A DNA stretch of 64,000 bases. Origin: Streptomyces sp. WM6378 (GTDB lineage Bacteria > Actinomycetota > Actinomycetes > Streptomycetales > Streptomycetaceae). Each line of letters opens with the position of its first letter. Within the stretch, counting starts at the first letter, position 1. The notes beneath the pieces are model-generated. The model did not search any database and was not told where the DNA came from. It worked only from the letters and a program-made list of their open reading frames with translations. A program made the position numbers and the translations under genes. Shown piece after piece: positions 53,912 through 63,040 of this stretch. The stretch is taken from positions 1-64,000 of the forward strand of contig NZ_LGDD01000295.1 in the NCBI RefSeq assembly GCF_001279695.1. The letters run 5' to 3'.

Positions 53912-55846
53912 GTGCCCACTTCCGTACCCCAGCGCGACCGCCCCGACCAGCCGTGGCGCTCGGAAGGAGCGCCACCGCCGCCCGCGCCGAAGAAGAAGAT
54001 GCCCGGCGGCTGGGGCCGGCTCATCCTCACCGCGCTGATCGTGTACCTGATCACCAACCTGATCCTGTCGTTCTTCAACGACGGTGACGAGCCGACCGTC
54101 TCGTACACCGAATTCAGCAAGCAGGTCACGGCCGGCAACGTCTCGAAGATCTACGCCAAGGGCGACGCCATCCAGGGCCAGCTCAAGAACAAGGCGCCGG
54201 TCCCCTCCGGCGAGGGCAGCGGCGACTACACCAAATTCACCACCCAGCGGCCGACCTTCGCCGACGACGACCTGTGGACGCAGCTGACCAAGCAGAAGGT
54301 CACCGTCACCGCCGAGCCCGTCGTCGAGCACCGCAGCTTCCTCGCCAACCTGCTGATCTCGCTCGCCCCGATGCTGCTGCTCGTCGTCCTGTGGCTGTTC
54401 ATCGCCCGCCGCATGAGCGCGGGCCTCGGCGGCGGCGCCGGCGGCATGCTCGGCCGCAAGACGCCGCCCAAACCGGTCGAGATGGGGCCCGACGGCAAGC
54501 GCACCACCTTCGAGGACGTGGCCGGCATCGACGAGGTCGAGGGCGAGCTCAACGACGTCGTCGACTTCCTCAAGAACCCGGACGCCTACCGCGCGATGGG
54601 CGCGAAGATGCCCGGCGGCGTCCTGCTCGCCGGGCCGCCCGGCACCGGCAAGACGCTGCTCGCGCGGGCGGTCGCGGGAGAGGCAGGCGTGCCGTTCTTC
54701 TCGGCGTCCGCCTCCGAGTTCATCGAGATGATCGTGGGCGTCGGCGCCTCGCGCGTACGCGAACTCTTCGCCGAGGCCCGCAAGGTGGCCCCCGCGATCG
54801 TCTTCATCGACGAGATCGACACCATCGGCCGGGCCCGCGGCGGCGGCTCCGGCATGGGCGGCCACGACGAGCGCGAACAGACCCTGAACCAGATCCTCAC
54901 CGAGATGGACGGCTTCTCCGGCTCCGAGGGCGTCATCGTGCTCGCCGCCACCAACCGGTCCGACGTCCTGGACCCGGCGCTCACCCGCCCCGGCCGCTTC
55001 GACCGCATCGTCCACGTCAGCCCGCCCGACCGGGGCGGCCGCGAGGCCATCCTCAAGATCCACACCCGCGAGATCCCGCTGGACCCCGCCGTCGACCTGG
55101 AGCAGGTCGCCCGCACCACCCCAGGCATGACCGGCGCCGAACTCGCCAACCTCGCCAACGAGGCGGCCCTGCTCGCCGTCAAACGCCAGCAGCGCGAAGT
55201 CACCCAGTCCGACCTCTCCGACGCCCTGGAAAAGGTCCAGCTGGGCGCCGAGCGGCCCCTGGTGATGCCGTACGAGGAGCGCCGCCGCACCGCCTACCAC
55301 GAGAGCGGGCACGCGCTGCTCGGCATGCTCCAGCCCGGCGCCGACCCGGTCCGCAAGGTCACCATCGTGCCGCGCGGCCGGGCCCTCGGCGTCACCCTGT
55401 CCACCCCGGACTCCGACAAGTACGCGTACACCGAGGAGTACCTGCGCGGCCGGATTATCGGGGCGCTCGGCGGCATGGCGGCCGAGCAGCTCGTCTTCGA
55501 CGTGATCACCACCGGCGCCGAGAACGACCTCGAACAGGTCACCAACATCGTGCGCGGCATGGTCGGCCGCTGGGGCATGAGCGAGAAGATCGGCCCGCTG
55601 TCCGCGCTGCCGAGCGACGCACAGCAGGCCTACGGGCTCTCCGCGGCGCCCGGCACCCTGGACACCATCGCCGTCGAGATGCGCCGCATCGTGGACGAGT
55701 GCTACGACACGGCGGCCCGGCTCCTGCGCGAGAACCGCGACAAGCTGGACGCCCTCGCTCAGGCTCTGCTCGCCAACGAGACGCTGGAGGAGGAGGCCGC
55801 CTACCGCGCGGCCGGCATCCCCCGCCTGTCCAAGGCGGGGGCGTAG
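53912..55846 (+). CDS. ftsH: FtsH-type AAA+ membrane zinc protease
   Basis: A 644-aa membrane protease. A Pro-rich start and TM1 ([18 protein letters not shown], about 38-55) are followed by a short periplasmic loop and TM2 ([19 protein letters not shown], about 148-166). In the AAA+ domain, Walker A is [10 protein letters not shown] near 242 and Walker B IVFIDEID near 299. The arginine-finger region is followed by the zinc site HESGH near 464. The C-terminal [17 protein letters not shown] provides the third zinc ligand region. It degrades misassembled membrane proteins. GTG start. Note the window places it next to ffh; Streptomyces usually has another FtsH elsewhere. Confidence 0.95.
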   Translation: MPTSVPQRDRPDQPWRSEGAPPPPAPKKKMPGGWGRLILTALIVYLITNLILSFFNDGDEPTVSYTEFSKQVTAGNVSKIYAKGDAIQGQLKNKAPVPSGEGSGDYTKFTTQRPTFADDDLWTQLTKQKVTVTAEPVVEHRSFLANLLISLAPMLLLVVLWLFIARRMSAGLGGGAGGMLGRKTPPKPVEMGPDGKRTTFEDVAGIDEVEGELNDVVDFLKNPDAYRAMGAKMPGGVLLAGPPGTGKTLLARAVAGEAGVPFFSASASEFIEMIVGVGASRVRELFAEARKVAPAIVFIDEIDTIGRARGGGSGMGGHDEREQTLNQILTEMDGFSGSEGVIVLAATNRSDVLDPALTRPGRFDRIVHVSPPDRGGREAILKIHTREIPLDPAVDLEQVARTTPGMTGAELANLANEAALLAVKRQQREVTQSDLSDALEKVQLGAERPLVMPYEERRRTAYHESGHALLGMLQPGADPVRKVTIVPRGRALGVTLSTPDSDKYAYTEEYLRGRIIGALGGMAAEQLVFDVITTGAENDLEQVTNIVRGMVGRWGMSEKIGPLSALPSDAQQAYGLSAAPGTLDTIAVEMRRIVDECYDTAARLLRENRDKLDALAQALLANETLEEEAAYRAAGIPRLSKAGA

Positions 55847-55887
55847 CCCCTCTCAACTGCCTTATAAGAGGCCGCGGTTACGGACTT

Positions 55888-56751
55888 CTACGGGATACGG
55901 GCGATCAGATAGCGGAAGACATTGGGCATCCACACCGTGCCGTCGCGCCGGACGTGCCCGTGCAGCGCCTCGATGAGCTCCTTCTCCACCTGGGCCTGGT
56001 CGGTGGCCCGGGCCGCCGCGTCGAAGGCGCCGGTCGACATCAGGCCCCGTACCGCACTGTCCAGATCCGCATAGCCGAACGGGCACGCCACCCGGCCCGA
56101 GCCGTCCGGCTTGAGCCCGGCGCGCGCGGCCACGTCCTCCAGGTCGTCGCGCGCGCTCGGCCGCCAGCGCGGGGCGTCGTCCAGGCCGGTGGCCAGCCGC
56201 GTCGCCACCCGCAGCACCGCAGAGGTCGCACACCGCTCCGGCGGCCCCCAGCCGGCCAGGACCACCGCGCTGCCGTGCTCCGCGAGCGCGACGGCCGCCT
56301 CCAGCGTCGACACCAGGCCCTCCGTATCGCCGGCCGCACAGCCGATGGGCTCGAAAGCGGTGATCAAGTCGTACGGCGGACGGCCCGGCTCCGCGGTGTC
56401 GGCGGGGGAGCCCGTCACCAGGCGGCTCGCACCCATCCCGGGACCGCCCGCCCGCCCGGACCCGGGCATCAGGCGCTCGCGCGCCAGCGCGAGCCGCGCC
56501 GCGCGCTCGGGGCGGTCGACGCCGGTCACCGACGCCCCGCGCGAGGCCGCCATCAGCAGCGCGAGCCCCGAGCCGCAGCCGAGCCCGAGCAGCCGGGTGG
56601 CCGGGCCCACGTCGAGCCGTTCGTACGCCGCCTCGACGAGGGGGACGAGCATCCGTTCCTGGATCTCCGCCCAGTCCCGCGCGCGCCCGGTCGTGCCCGC
56701 CGAAGGGGCGGAGGCCGTGCGGGACTGATGCCGGACGAGCGTTGGTGTCAT
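55888..56751 (-). CDS. SAM-dependent methyltransferase
   Basis: A 287-aa class I methyltransferase. Motif I is RLLGLGCGSGLALLMAASRG, motif II VTGVDRPERAARLALARERL, and the post-I region PYDLITAFEP. The substrate is unknown. A Glu/Trp-rich front helix (RDWAEIQERMLVPLVEAAYERL) suggests a small-molecule-type enzyme, as in the UbiE/MenG group. The ATG (MTPTLVRHQS) is chosen as the first Met with little upstream coding character. It is divergent from proS. Confidence 0.8.
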   Translation of the reverse strand: MTPTLVRHQSRTASAPSAGTTGRARDWAEIQERMLVPLVEAAYERLDVGPATRLLGLGCGSGLALLMAASRGASVTGVDRPERAARLALARERLMPGSGRAGGPGMGASRLVTGSPADTAEPGRPPYDLITAFEPIGCAAGDTEGLVSTLEAAVALAEHGSAVVLAGWGPPERCATSAVLRVATRLATGLDDAPRWRPSARDDLEDVAARAGLKPDGSGRVACPFGYADLDSAVRGLMSTGAFDAAARATDQAQVEKELIEALHGHVRRDGTVWMPNVFRYLIARIP

Positions 56752-56948
56752 GGAAAGCGCCCCAATCGCCGAGAGGTCAGCTGTGCCCTGATTGACAGCC
56801 CCCCGTGAATGTCCGTACGCACTTCCCCCGTATGCCAGGGAACTCCGCATCCCGCCCCGCGTCCAGAGGGCGGAGGCAGGAAACGAGGACCAGGTGCGGC
56901 CGGGAGACGATTCACGCTCCGCGACCCTTGCGCCGTACCATTCGCGCC

Positions 56949-58361
56949 ATGGCAAAGGCACCCGTTCTCACGCCCCAGGCGGAAGACTTTCCCCGCTGGT
57001 ACCAGGATCTGATCAACAAGGCCGAGCTCGCGGACAACGGCCCCGTGCGCGGCACCATGGTGATCCGACCGTACGGCTACGGCCTGTGGGAGCGGATGCA
57101 GCAGGAGATGGACGCACGCATCAAGGACGCGGGTGCCCAGAACGCCTACTTCCCGCTCTTCATCCCCCAGTCTTACCTGACTCGCGAGGCTGAGCACGTC
57201 GAGGGCTTCGCGCCCGAGCTCGCGGTGGTCACACACGGTGGCGGCAAGGAGCTCGAAGAGCCCGTCGTGGTGCGCCCCACCTCCGAGACGATCGTCAACG
57301 AGTACTTCTCGAAGTGGGTCCAGAGCTACCGCGACCTGCCGCTGCTCATCAACCAGTGGGCGAACGTGGTCCGTTGGGAGATGCGCCCGCGCGTCTTCCT
57401 CCGTACGAGCGAATTCCTGTGGCAGGAGGGGCACACCGCCCACGCCACCTACGAGGACGCCCGCGACTACGCCGCGCGCATCCACCGCGACGTCTACGCC
57501 GACTTCATGATCAACGTCCTCGGCATCGACGTGGTCCTCGGCCGCAAGACCGCCAAGGAGCGCTTCGCCGGAGCCATCAACACCCTTACCCTCGAAGGGA
57601 TGATGGGTGACGGCAAGGCGCTGCAGATGGGCACCAGCCACGAGCTCGGCACCAACTTCGCCAAGGCCTTCAACACCCAGTACCTGTCAAGGGACGGCAA
57701 GCAGGAACTCGTCTGGCAGACCTCCTGGGGCGTCTCCACCCGCATGGTCGGCGGGCTGATCATGTCGCACGGCGACGACAACGGGCTTCGGGTGCCGCCG
57801 CGGCTCGCCGCCGTCCAGGTCGTCGTCATGGCGATCAAGGGCGACGAGGCCGTCACCAAGGTCCGCGAACTCGGCGACCGCCTCAAGGCCGCCGGCCTGC
57901 GCGTCCAGGTCGACGACCGCGTCGACACCCCGTTCGGCCGCCGCGCCGTGGACTGGGAGCTCAAGGGCGTCCCCGTACGCATCGAGATCGGCCCGCGCGA
58001 CCTGGAGAACGGGACCGCGATGCTGGCCCGCCGCATCCCCGGCGGCAAGGAGCCCGTCTCGATCGACGCGCTCGCCGAGCTGCTGCCCACCGTCCTCGAA
58101 GAGGACCAGGCGCTGCTCCTGAAGCAGTCCCGCGAGCGCCGCGAGTCCCGTACGAGCGACGTTGCCACCCTCGACGAGGCGGCCGAGGCCGCGGTCGCCG
58201 GCGGCTGGGCGCGCATCCCGTGGGCTGACCTCGGCCCCGAGGGCGAGGCCAAGCTCGCCGAACAGGCCGTGTCCGTACGGTGTCTGGTCGCCGAGGACGG
58301 GTCGGTCCCCGAGGCCGACGACGCACCCGGTACGGTCGCGATCGTGGCCCGCGCCTACTGA
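56949..58361 (+). CDS. proS: Prolyl-tRNA synthetase (short archaeal/eukaryotic-like type)
   Basis: A 470-aa class II synthetase charging tRNA-Pro. Class II motifs are visible as GTMVIRPYGYGLWERM (motif 1 region), RWEMRPRVFLRTSEFLWQEGHTAHAT (motif 2) and the GTSHELGTNFAKAF and TSWGVSTRMVGGLIMSHGDDNGL stretch with motif 3. It lacks the large INS editing insert and ends with EIVARAY-like VAIVARAY. This is the ProRS type 3 form found in actinobacteria. The ATG MAKAPVLTPQAEDF is strongly family-like. Confidence 0.96.
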   Translation: MAKAPVLTPQAEDFPRWYQDLINKAELADNGPVRGTMVIRPYGYGLWERMQQEMDARIKDAGAQNAYFPLFIPQSYLTREAEHVEGFAPELAVVTHGGGKELEEPVVVRPTSETIVNEYFSKWVQSYRDLPLLINQWANVVRWEMRPRVFLRTSEFLWQEGHTAHATYEDARDYAARIHRDVYADFMINVLGIDVVLGRKTAKERFAGAINTLTLEGMMGDGKALQMGTSHELGTNFAKAFNTQYLSRDGKQELVWQTSWGVSTRMVGGLIMSHGDDNGLRVPPRLAAVQVVVMAIKGDEAVTKVRELGDRLKAAGLRVQVDDRVDTPFGRRAVDWELKGVPVRIEIGPRDLENGTAMLARRIPGGKEPVSIDALAELLPTVLEEDQALLLKQSRERRESRTSDVATLDEAAEAAVAGGWARIPWADLGPEGEAKLAEQAVSVRCLVAEDGSVPEADDAPGTVAIVARAY

Positions 58362-58642
58362 GGGGAACCCGGCCCGGCGCACGTGGCGCACAAGCCGCGG
58401 AGAGTCGGCCGAAACACCCCTTGCGCACCAGCCGACAACGGCCGCCCCGGCGTGCGGACTTCCTCTACGCGCTGGGGCGTACGCGCCGCTACGTCACACC
58501 TTGGTGTGAGCTGTGAGCCTTCTCCGCAGATCAGCGCACCCGCCCTCGTCCGCACGCATCAATGCCAACTGACGGGTACGAGCAAATTATTTGGGATGCC
58601 CCGGAATAGGAACACAGCGGCCCTGCGGCTCGTTGTCACGAC
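58362..58642. promoter_or_regulatory. Intergenic region proS to SprT-like gene
   Basis: 281 bases, AT-richer toward the right. It contains the perfect 16-base palindrome at 58494-58509 and the promoter of the SprT-like gene. Nothing else is evident. Confidence 0.5.
58494..58509. promoter_or_regulatory. 16-base palindrome upstream of the SprT-like gene
   Basis: TCACACCTTGGTGTGA is a perfect palindrome about 135 bases before the start of the SprT-like gene, a plausible operator for a dimeric repressor. It resembles, but does not match, the BldD consensus because the half-site spacing differs. Confidence 0.5.
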
Positions 58643-59245
58643 GTGAGCACGACACCACCTGTTCTCGCCGCAGAGCTGGCACAGGCGTGGGCCGACATTC
58701 AGCGGTACCACCCCGAGCTGCCGGACCTAGCCGCGCCCGAGTCCCTGATCGGAGAGTCGTCGTCCGCCTGTGGCGCCGAGCTCTCCTTCGAGCGACTGCT
58801 CCATGAGGCAGTCCACGGCATTGCCGCCGCCCGCGGTGTCCGCGACACCTCCCGCGCCGGCCGCTACCACAACCGGAGATTCCTGGCGATCGCCGAGGAG
58901 CTCGGCCTCGACCACACGGAGGAACCGCACCCCAGCAGCGGCTTCTCCCTGGTCGCGCTGAACGCCGAGGCCAGGCGCCGCTACCGGCCCACCATCGAAC
59001 GGCTGCAGCGCGCACTCAAGGCGCACACCGTCGCCACGGCCGCCGACACCAAGCGCTCCTTCCGCGGACCGGCCGCCCGGCACGGCTCCTCCGGAGGTGG
59101 CGTGCGGGTCAAGGCCGTCTGCGACTGCGGGCGCAACGTGCGCGTCGTCCCCTCCGTGCTCGCCCAGGCGCCCATCGTCTGCGGCGGCTGCGGCAAGCCG
59201 TTCCGTATCCCGGAAGGGGCCGAAGTGGTCGCCACGGTCGGCTGA
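58643..59245 (+). CDS. SprT-like zinc metalloprotein
   Basis: A 200-aa protein with a SprT/wss-type zinc site FERLLHEAVHGIAAARG (His54, Glu55, His58) and a possible third ligand in YHNRRFLAIAEELGL. A short zinc ribbon follows with CDCG and CGGCG near 160-186. SprT/Spartan proteins are involved in proteolysis of DNA-protein crosslinks; the bacterial small forms are little studied. GTG start. It sits alone between proS and rpsP. Homologues at this location are, from memory, conserved in Streptomyces as hypothetical proteins. Confidence 0.8.
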   Translation: MSTTPPVLAAELAQAWADIQRYHPELPDLAAPESLIGESSSACGAELSFERLLHEAVHGIAAARGVRDTSRAGRYHNRRFLAIAEELGLDHTEEPHPSSGFSLVALNAEARRRYRPTIERLQRALKAHTVATAADTKRSFRGPAARHGSSGGGVRVKAVCDCGRNVRVVPSVLAQAPIVCGGCGKPFRIPEGAEVVATVG

Positions 59246-59248
59246 CCC

Positions 59249-59287
59249 CGGGCCCGGCCGCCGGTAGGGGCGGCAGGTCCGGGGGAG
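59249..59287 (+). terminator. Terminator after the SprT-like gene
   Basis: A stepped hairpin: outer CCCCGG / CCGGGG and inner GCCGCC / GGCGGC pairs. No U-tract. Confidence 0.6.
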
Positions 59288-59480
59288 CGGGCCACCGGGG
59301 GTGCCCCACGGACCCCCGGCGTGCGCACTCCAGGCGTGTGGCACAATGGCTAGCTGTACTCGACAGCCGCACAGGAACCCTCTCGCCTCCGGCTGACGCG
59401 TCCATCGGGCACCCGAGTACCGCAACCCCACGTGGCATCTCATGTGCCCAACCACGTCAAGACCAGGAGACACCACTCCA

Positions 59481-59918
59481 GTGGCAGTCAAGATCAAGCT
59501 CAAGCGCCTCGGCAAGATTCGCCAGCCGCACTACCGCATCGTCGTCGCCGACGCCCGCACTCGCCGTGACGGTCGCGCGATCGAGGAAATCGGTCTGTAC
59601 CACCCGACGTACAACCCGTCGCGCATCGAGGTCAACGCCGAGCGTGCGCAGTACTGGCTGTCCGTCGGCGCCCAGCCGACCGAGGCCGTCCTCGCCATCC
59701 TGAAGCTCACCGGCGACTGGCAGGCGCACAAGGGCCTCCCGGCCCCCGCGCCGCTGCTCCAGCCGGAGACGAAGGAAGACAAGCGCGCTTCCTTCGAGGC
59801 CTTCGCCAAGACCCTTGAGGGCGACGACGCCAAGGGTGAGGCCATCACCCAGAAGGCGAAGAAGACCGAGAAGAAGGCGGACGAGGCCGAGGCCGCCGCC
59901 GAGTCGACCGAGGCCTGA
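59481..59918 (+). CDS. rpsP: 30S ribosomal protein S16
   Basis: A 145-aa S16 protein: [24 protein letters not shown] opens the family domain. The C-terminal 60 residues are an extra Lys/Glu/Ala-rich tail typical of actinobacteria. The GTG start is preceded by AGGAG at about 12 bases. khpA follows two bases after the stop. Confidence 0.97.
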   Translation: MAVKIKLKRLGKIRQPHYRIVVADARTRRDGRAIEEIGLYHPTYNPSRIEVNAERAQYWLSVGAQPTEAVLAILKLTGDWQAHKGLPAPAPLLQPETKEDKRASFEAFAKTLEGDDAKGEAITQKAKKTEKKADEAEAAAESTEA

Positions 59919-59920
59919 GC

Positions 59921-60160
59921 ATGCTCGAGGAGGCTCTCGAGCACCTCGTGAAGGGCATCGTCGACAACCCCGACGACGTGCAGGTCGCCTCGCGCAACCT
60001 GCGCCGGGGGCGCGTGCTGGAGGTCCGGGTCCACCCCGACGACCTCGGCAAGGTGATCGGCCGCAACGGCCGTACCGCCCGCGCCCTGCGCACCGTCGTG
60101 GGCGCAATCGGCGGGCGTGGCATCCGGGTCGACCTCGTCGACGTGGACCAGGTCCGCTGA
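59921..60160 (+). CDS. khpA: KH-domain RNA-binding protein
   Basis: A 79-aa KH domain: MLEEALEHLVKGIVDNPDDV, with GKVIGRNGRTARALR as the GxxG RNA-binding loop. KhpA-type proteins bind RNA broadly and partner with KhpB/Jag. It lies two bases after rpsP, and is followed by a GC-rich hairpin before rimM. Confidence 0.95.
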   Translation: MLEEALEHLVKGIVDNPDDVQVASRNLRRGRVLEVRVHPDDLGKVIGRNGRTARALRTVVGAIGGRGIRVDLVDVDQVR

Positions 60161-60193
60161 CCAGTTGGGTCGCTTTACCTAGATACGCCGGCT

Positions 60194-60228
60194 CGGGCCG
60201 GGGAGGGCTTCTGGCCCTCCCCGGCCCG
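60194..60228 (+). terminator. Hairpin between khpA and rimM
   Basis: A 15-bp perfect stem (CGGGCCGGGGAGGGC) with a five-base loop. It could terminate or attenuate between the rpsP-khpA pair and rimM-trmD. Confidence 0.75.
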
Positions 60229-60241
60229 CAGTCGTATTCCG

Positions 60242-60274
60242 GGCCATAGTGATACTCCCTGGCCATAGTGGTAC
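60242..60274. repeat. Tandem imperfect 14-base repeat before rimM
   Basis: GGCCATAGTGATAC and GGCCATAGTGGTAC at a 19-base pitch between the hairpin and the rimM ribosome-binding site. Possible regulator or promoter-related duplication. Confidence 0.45.
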
Positions 60275-60323
60275 GAAGGCCGCGGCCGCACCGAGGCCGC
60301 AGTTGTCCGAAGGAGAAGCAAGC

Positions 60324-60911
60324 GTGCAGTTGGTAGTCGCGCGGATCGGCCGCGCCCACGGCATCAAGGGCGAGGTCACCGTCGAGGTGCGCACCGACGA
60401 GCCGGAGCTGAGGCTCGGCCCCGGCGCCGTCCTCACCACCGACCCGGCGTCGGCGGGCCCGCTGACCATCGAGACCGGCCGGGTGCACAGCGGCCGGCTG
60501 CTGCTGCGCTTCGAGGGCGTACGCGACCGCAACGGCGCCGAGGCCCTGCGCAACACCCTCCTCATCGCCGACGTCGACCCGGCCGAGCTGCCGGAAGAGC
60601 CCGACGAGTACTACGACCACCAGCTGATGGACCTGGACGTGGTGCTCACCGACGGCACCGAGGTCGGCCGCATCACCGAGATCACCCACCTGCCCTCGCA
60701 GGACCTCTTCATCGTGGAGCGGCCCGACGGCACCGAGGTCATGATCCCGTTCGTCGAGCAGATCGTCACCGAGATCGACCTCGAAGCGCAGCGCGCGGTC
60801 ATCGACCCGCCGCCCGGCCTGATCGACGACCGCGCCGAGATCGCCTCGGCCAGGGACGACGAGCCCGGCGACGACACCGAGAACGCCGAGAACGCCGGGG
60901 ACGCCAACTGA
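60324..60911 (+). CDS. rimM: Ribosome maturation factor RimM
   Basis: A 195-aa 16S rRNA processing factor for 30S head assembly. [22 protein letters not shown] opens the RimM N domain, and the PRC-barrel C domain contains [11 protein letters not shown] and [14 protein letters not shown]. An acidic tail ([18 protein letters not shown]) is present. The GTG has AAGGAG upstream. It overlaps trmD by one base (TGATG). Confidence 0.96.
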   Translation: MQLVVARIGRAHGIKGEVTVEVRTDEPELRLGPGAVLTTDPASAGPLTIETGRVHSGRLLLRFEGVRDRNGAEALRNTLLIADVDPAELPEEPDEYYDHQLMDLDVVLTDGTEVGRITEITHLPSQDLFIVERPDGTEVMIPFVEQIVTEIDLEAQRAVIDPPPGLIDDRAEIASARDDEPGDDTENAENAGDAN

Positions 60912-61732
60912 TGCGGCTCGACGTCGTCACGATCTTCCCCGAGTACCTCGAACCGCTGAACGTCTCCCTGGTCGGCAAGGCCCGCGCCCGCGGCCGGCTC
61001 GACGTCCACGTCCACGACCTGCGCGACTGGACGTACGACCGGCACAACACGGTCGACGACACGCCCTACGGCGGCGGCCCCGGCATGGTCATGAAGACCG
61101 AGCCCTGGGGCGACTGCCTGGACGACGCGCTGGCGAGCGGATACGAGTCCGGGGCGCACAGCCCGGTCCTCGTCGTACCCACGCCCAGCGGCCGCCCCTT
61201 CACCCAGGAACTCGCCGTCGAGCTCTCCGAGCGGCCCTGGCTGATCTTCACGCCGGCCCGCTACGAAGGCATCGACCGCCGCGTCATGGACGAGTACGCG
61301 ACCCGGCTGCCGGTGTACGAGGTGTCCATCGGCGACTACGTCCTCGCCGGCGGCGAAGCCGCGGTCCTGGTGATCACCGAGGCCGTGGCCCGGCTGCTGC
61401 CCGGCGTCCTCGGCAACGCCGAATCGCACCGCGACGACTCCTTCGCGCCCGGCGCCATGGCCAACCTCCTCGAAGGCCCCGTCTACACCAAGCCCCCCGA
61501 GTGGCGCGGCCACGGCATCCCGGACGTCCTGCTCAGCGGCCACCACGGCAAGATCGCCCGCTGGCGCCGCGACGAGGCGTTCAAGCGCACCGCGCAGAAC
61601 CGGCCCGACCTGATCGAGCGCTGCGAGGCCTCCGCCTTCGACAAGAAGGACCGCGAAACCCTCTCCATCCTCGGCTGGGCCCCCGAGCCCGGCGGCCGAT
61701 TTTGGCGCAGGCCCCAGGGCATGGAAGAATAG
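60911..61732 (+). CDS. trmD: tRNA (guanine(37)-N(1))-methyltransferase
   Basis: A 273-aa SPOUT methyltransferase making m1G37. RLDVVTIFPEYLEPL starts the protein; GGGPGMVMK, CEGIDRR-like RYEGIDRRVMDEY and SIGDYVLAGGEAA, the trefoil knot SAM site, follow. It overlaps rimM by one base and lies upstream of rplS, the conserved rpsP-rimM-trmD-rplS order. Confidence 0.98.
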   Translation: MRLDVVTIFPEYLEPLNVSLVGKARARGRLDVHVHDLRDWTYDRHNTVDDTPYGGGPGMVMKTEPWGDCLDDALASGYESGAHSPVLVVPTPSGRPFTQELAVELSERPWLIFTPARYEGIDRRVMDEYATRLPVYEVSIGDYVLAGGEAAVLVITEAVARLLPGVLGNAESHRDDSFAPGAMANLLEGPVYTKPPEWRGHGIPDVLLSGHHGKIARWRRDEAFKRTAQNRPDLIERCEASAFDKKDRETLSILGWAPEPGGRFWRRPQGMEE

Positions 61733-61820
61733 GCCGCTGCCGTACGCCCAGCCGGCGCCCCTGCCACAGGGGGAACGACGCCCGCCAACCGCGCACAGCA
61801 CCCCCATTCATCTCGAATTC

Positions 61821-61844
61821 CACTGATGACCTGTGGCATCAGTG
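61821..61844 (+). promoter_or_regulatory. Leader hairpin before rplS
   Basis: CACTGATG and CATCAGTG form an eight-bp stem with an eight-base loop, ending just before the rplS ribosome-binding site. A smaller CCCCTG / CAGGGG hairpin lies 50 bases upstream. It could limit or regulate L19 translation. Confidence 0.5.
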
Positions 61845-61859
61845 AGGAAGTAGTCAGTC

Positions 61860-62210
61860 ATGGCAAGCCTGCTCGACTCCGTCAACGCCGCCGCGCTGCG
61901 CAGCGACGTCCCGGCCTTCCGCCCGGGTGACACCGTCAACGTCCACGTCCGCGTCATCGAGGGCAACCGCTCCCGTATCCAGCAGTTCAAGGGCGTAGTC
62001 ATCCGCCGCCAGGGCGCCGGCGTCTCCGAGACCTTCACGGTCCGCAAGGTCTCCTTCTCCGTCGGCGTCGAGCGCACCTTCCCGGTGAACTCCCCGATCT
62101 TCGAGAAGATCGAGGTCGTGACCCGCGGTGACGTCCGTCGCGCCAAGCTCTACTACCTCCGTGAGCTGCGCGGCAAGGCCGCGAAGATCAAGGAGAAGCG
62201 CGACCGCTGA
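61860..62210 (+). CDS. rplS: 50S ribosomal protein L19
   Basis: A 116-aa L19: [41 protein letters not shown] and [20 protein letters not shown] are typical. Sits at the 30S-50S interface. The ATG follows GAGGAAG with the leader hairpin close by. Signal peptidase genes follow. Confidence 0.98.
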   Translation: MASLLDSVNAAALRSDVPAFRPGDTVNVHVRVIEGNRSRIQQFKGVVIRRQGAGVSETFTVRKVSFSVGVERTFPVNSPIFEKIEVVTRGDVRRAKLYYLRELRGKAAKIKEKRDR

Positions 62211-62266
62211 GCCCCGGCTCACACGCGCGTACGGGTCTGACGGCGGCCGGATAAGCTCTGGCCCCG

Positions 62267-63040
62267 ATGGACACCGAAGCACAGCACACGGAGCGCGACC
62301 CTTCCGCCACCCCCGATCCGGGGCCCGCGGAAGCGTCGCGCTCCGCGCGTTTCACCGCGCTGTCCGGCCACCTCGAAGGGCCCTGGCGCAAGGCCGGAGC
62401 CCTGCTCGCGCTCTGCGTCGTCTTCCTGCTGCTGCTCAGCCACTTCGTGGTGCAGCCCTTCCTCATCCCCAGCGGATCGATGGAACCGACGCTCCAGGTC
62501 GGCGACCGCGTCCTGGTCAACAAGCTCGCCTACCGCTTCGGCGGCACGCCCGAGCGCGGCGACGTCGTCGTCTTCGACGGGCGGGGCTCCTTCGTACGAG
62601 AAGGAGACGAGGGGAACCCGCTGGGGCGTGCCGTGCGTTCAGCAGGTGCGGCCCTCGGCCTGACCGAGCCCGCCGAGACCGACTACGTCAAGCGCGTCGT
62701 GGGCGTCGGCGGGGACCACGTGGTCTGCTGCGACCAGCGGGGGAGGATCCAGGTGAACGGCACGGCCGTCGACGAGCCCTACCTGCACCCCGGCGACAGC
62801 CCCTCCCAGGTGCCCTTCGACATCGTCGTGCCCGACGGCACCCTGTGGGTCCTCGGCGACCACCGCTCCCACTCCAGCGACTCCCGCGACCACCTCGGCG
62901 ACCCCGGCGGCGGCATGGTGCCCGTGGACCGGGTCATCGGGCGGGCCGACTGGATCGGCTGGCCCTTCGGACGGTGGACCTCGGTGGGCGGTTCCGGCGC
63001 CTTCGCGGGCGTACGGGCCCCGGGCGGGGGACATGGGTAG
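62267..63040 (+). CDS. lepB: Type I signal peptidase (first of tandem)
   Basis: A 257-aa signal peptidase. One N-terminal membrane segment (ALLALCVVFLLLLSHFVVQPF, about 45-65) is followed by IPSGSMEPTL with catalytic Ser71, and YVKRVVGVGGD with the general base Lys142. WVLGDHRSHSSDSRDH is the box D/E region. Cleaves signal peptides on the outer membrane face. The C-terminus is short, with no second membrane helix. It overlaps the next peptidase gene by eight bases. In S. coelicolor four such genes (sipW, X, Y, Z) lie together after rplS. Confidence 0.95.
   Translation: MDTEAQHTERDPSATPDPGPAEASRSARFTALSGHLEGPWRKAGALLALCVVFLLLLSHFVVQPFLIPSGSMEPTLQVGDRVLVNKLAYRFGGTPERGDVVVFDGRGSFVREGDEGNPLGRAVRSAGAALGLTEPAETDYVKRVVGVGGDHVVCCDQRGRIQVNGTAVDEPYLHPGDSPSQVPFDIVVPDGTLWVLGDHRSHSSDSRDHLGDPGGGMVPVDRVIGRADWIGWPFGRWTSVGGSGAFAGVRAPGGGHG

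Noticed and set aside
58494..58509. BldD binding site
   Set aside because: The half-sites T-n-A-C-n-C and G-n-G-T-n-A are present but separated by four bases instead of one, so the BldD consensus is not met.
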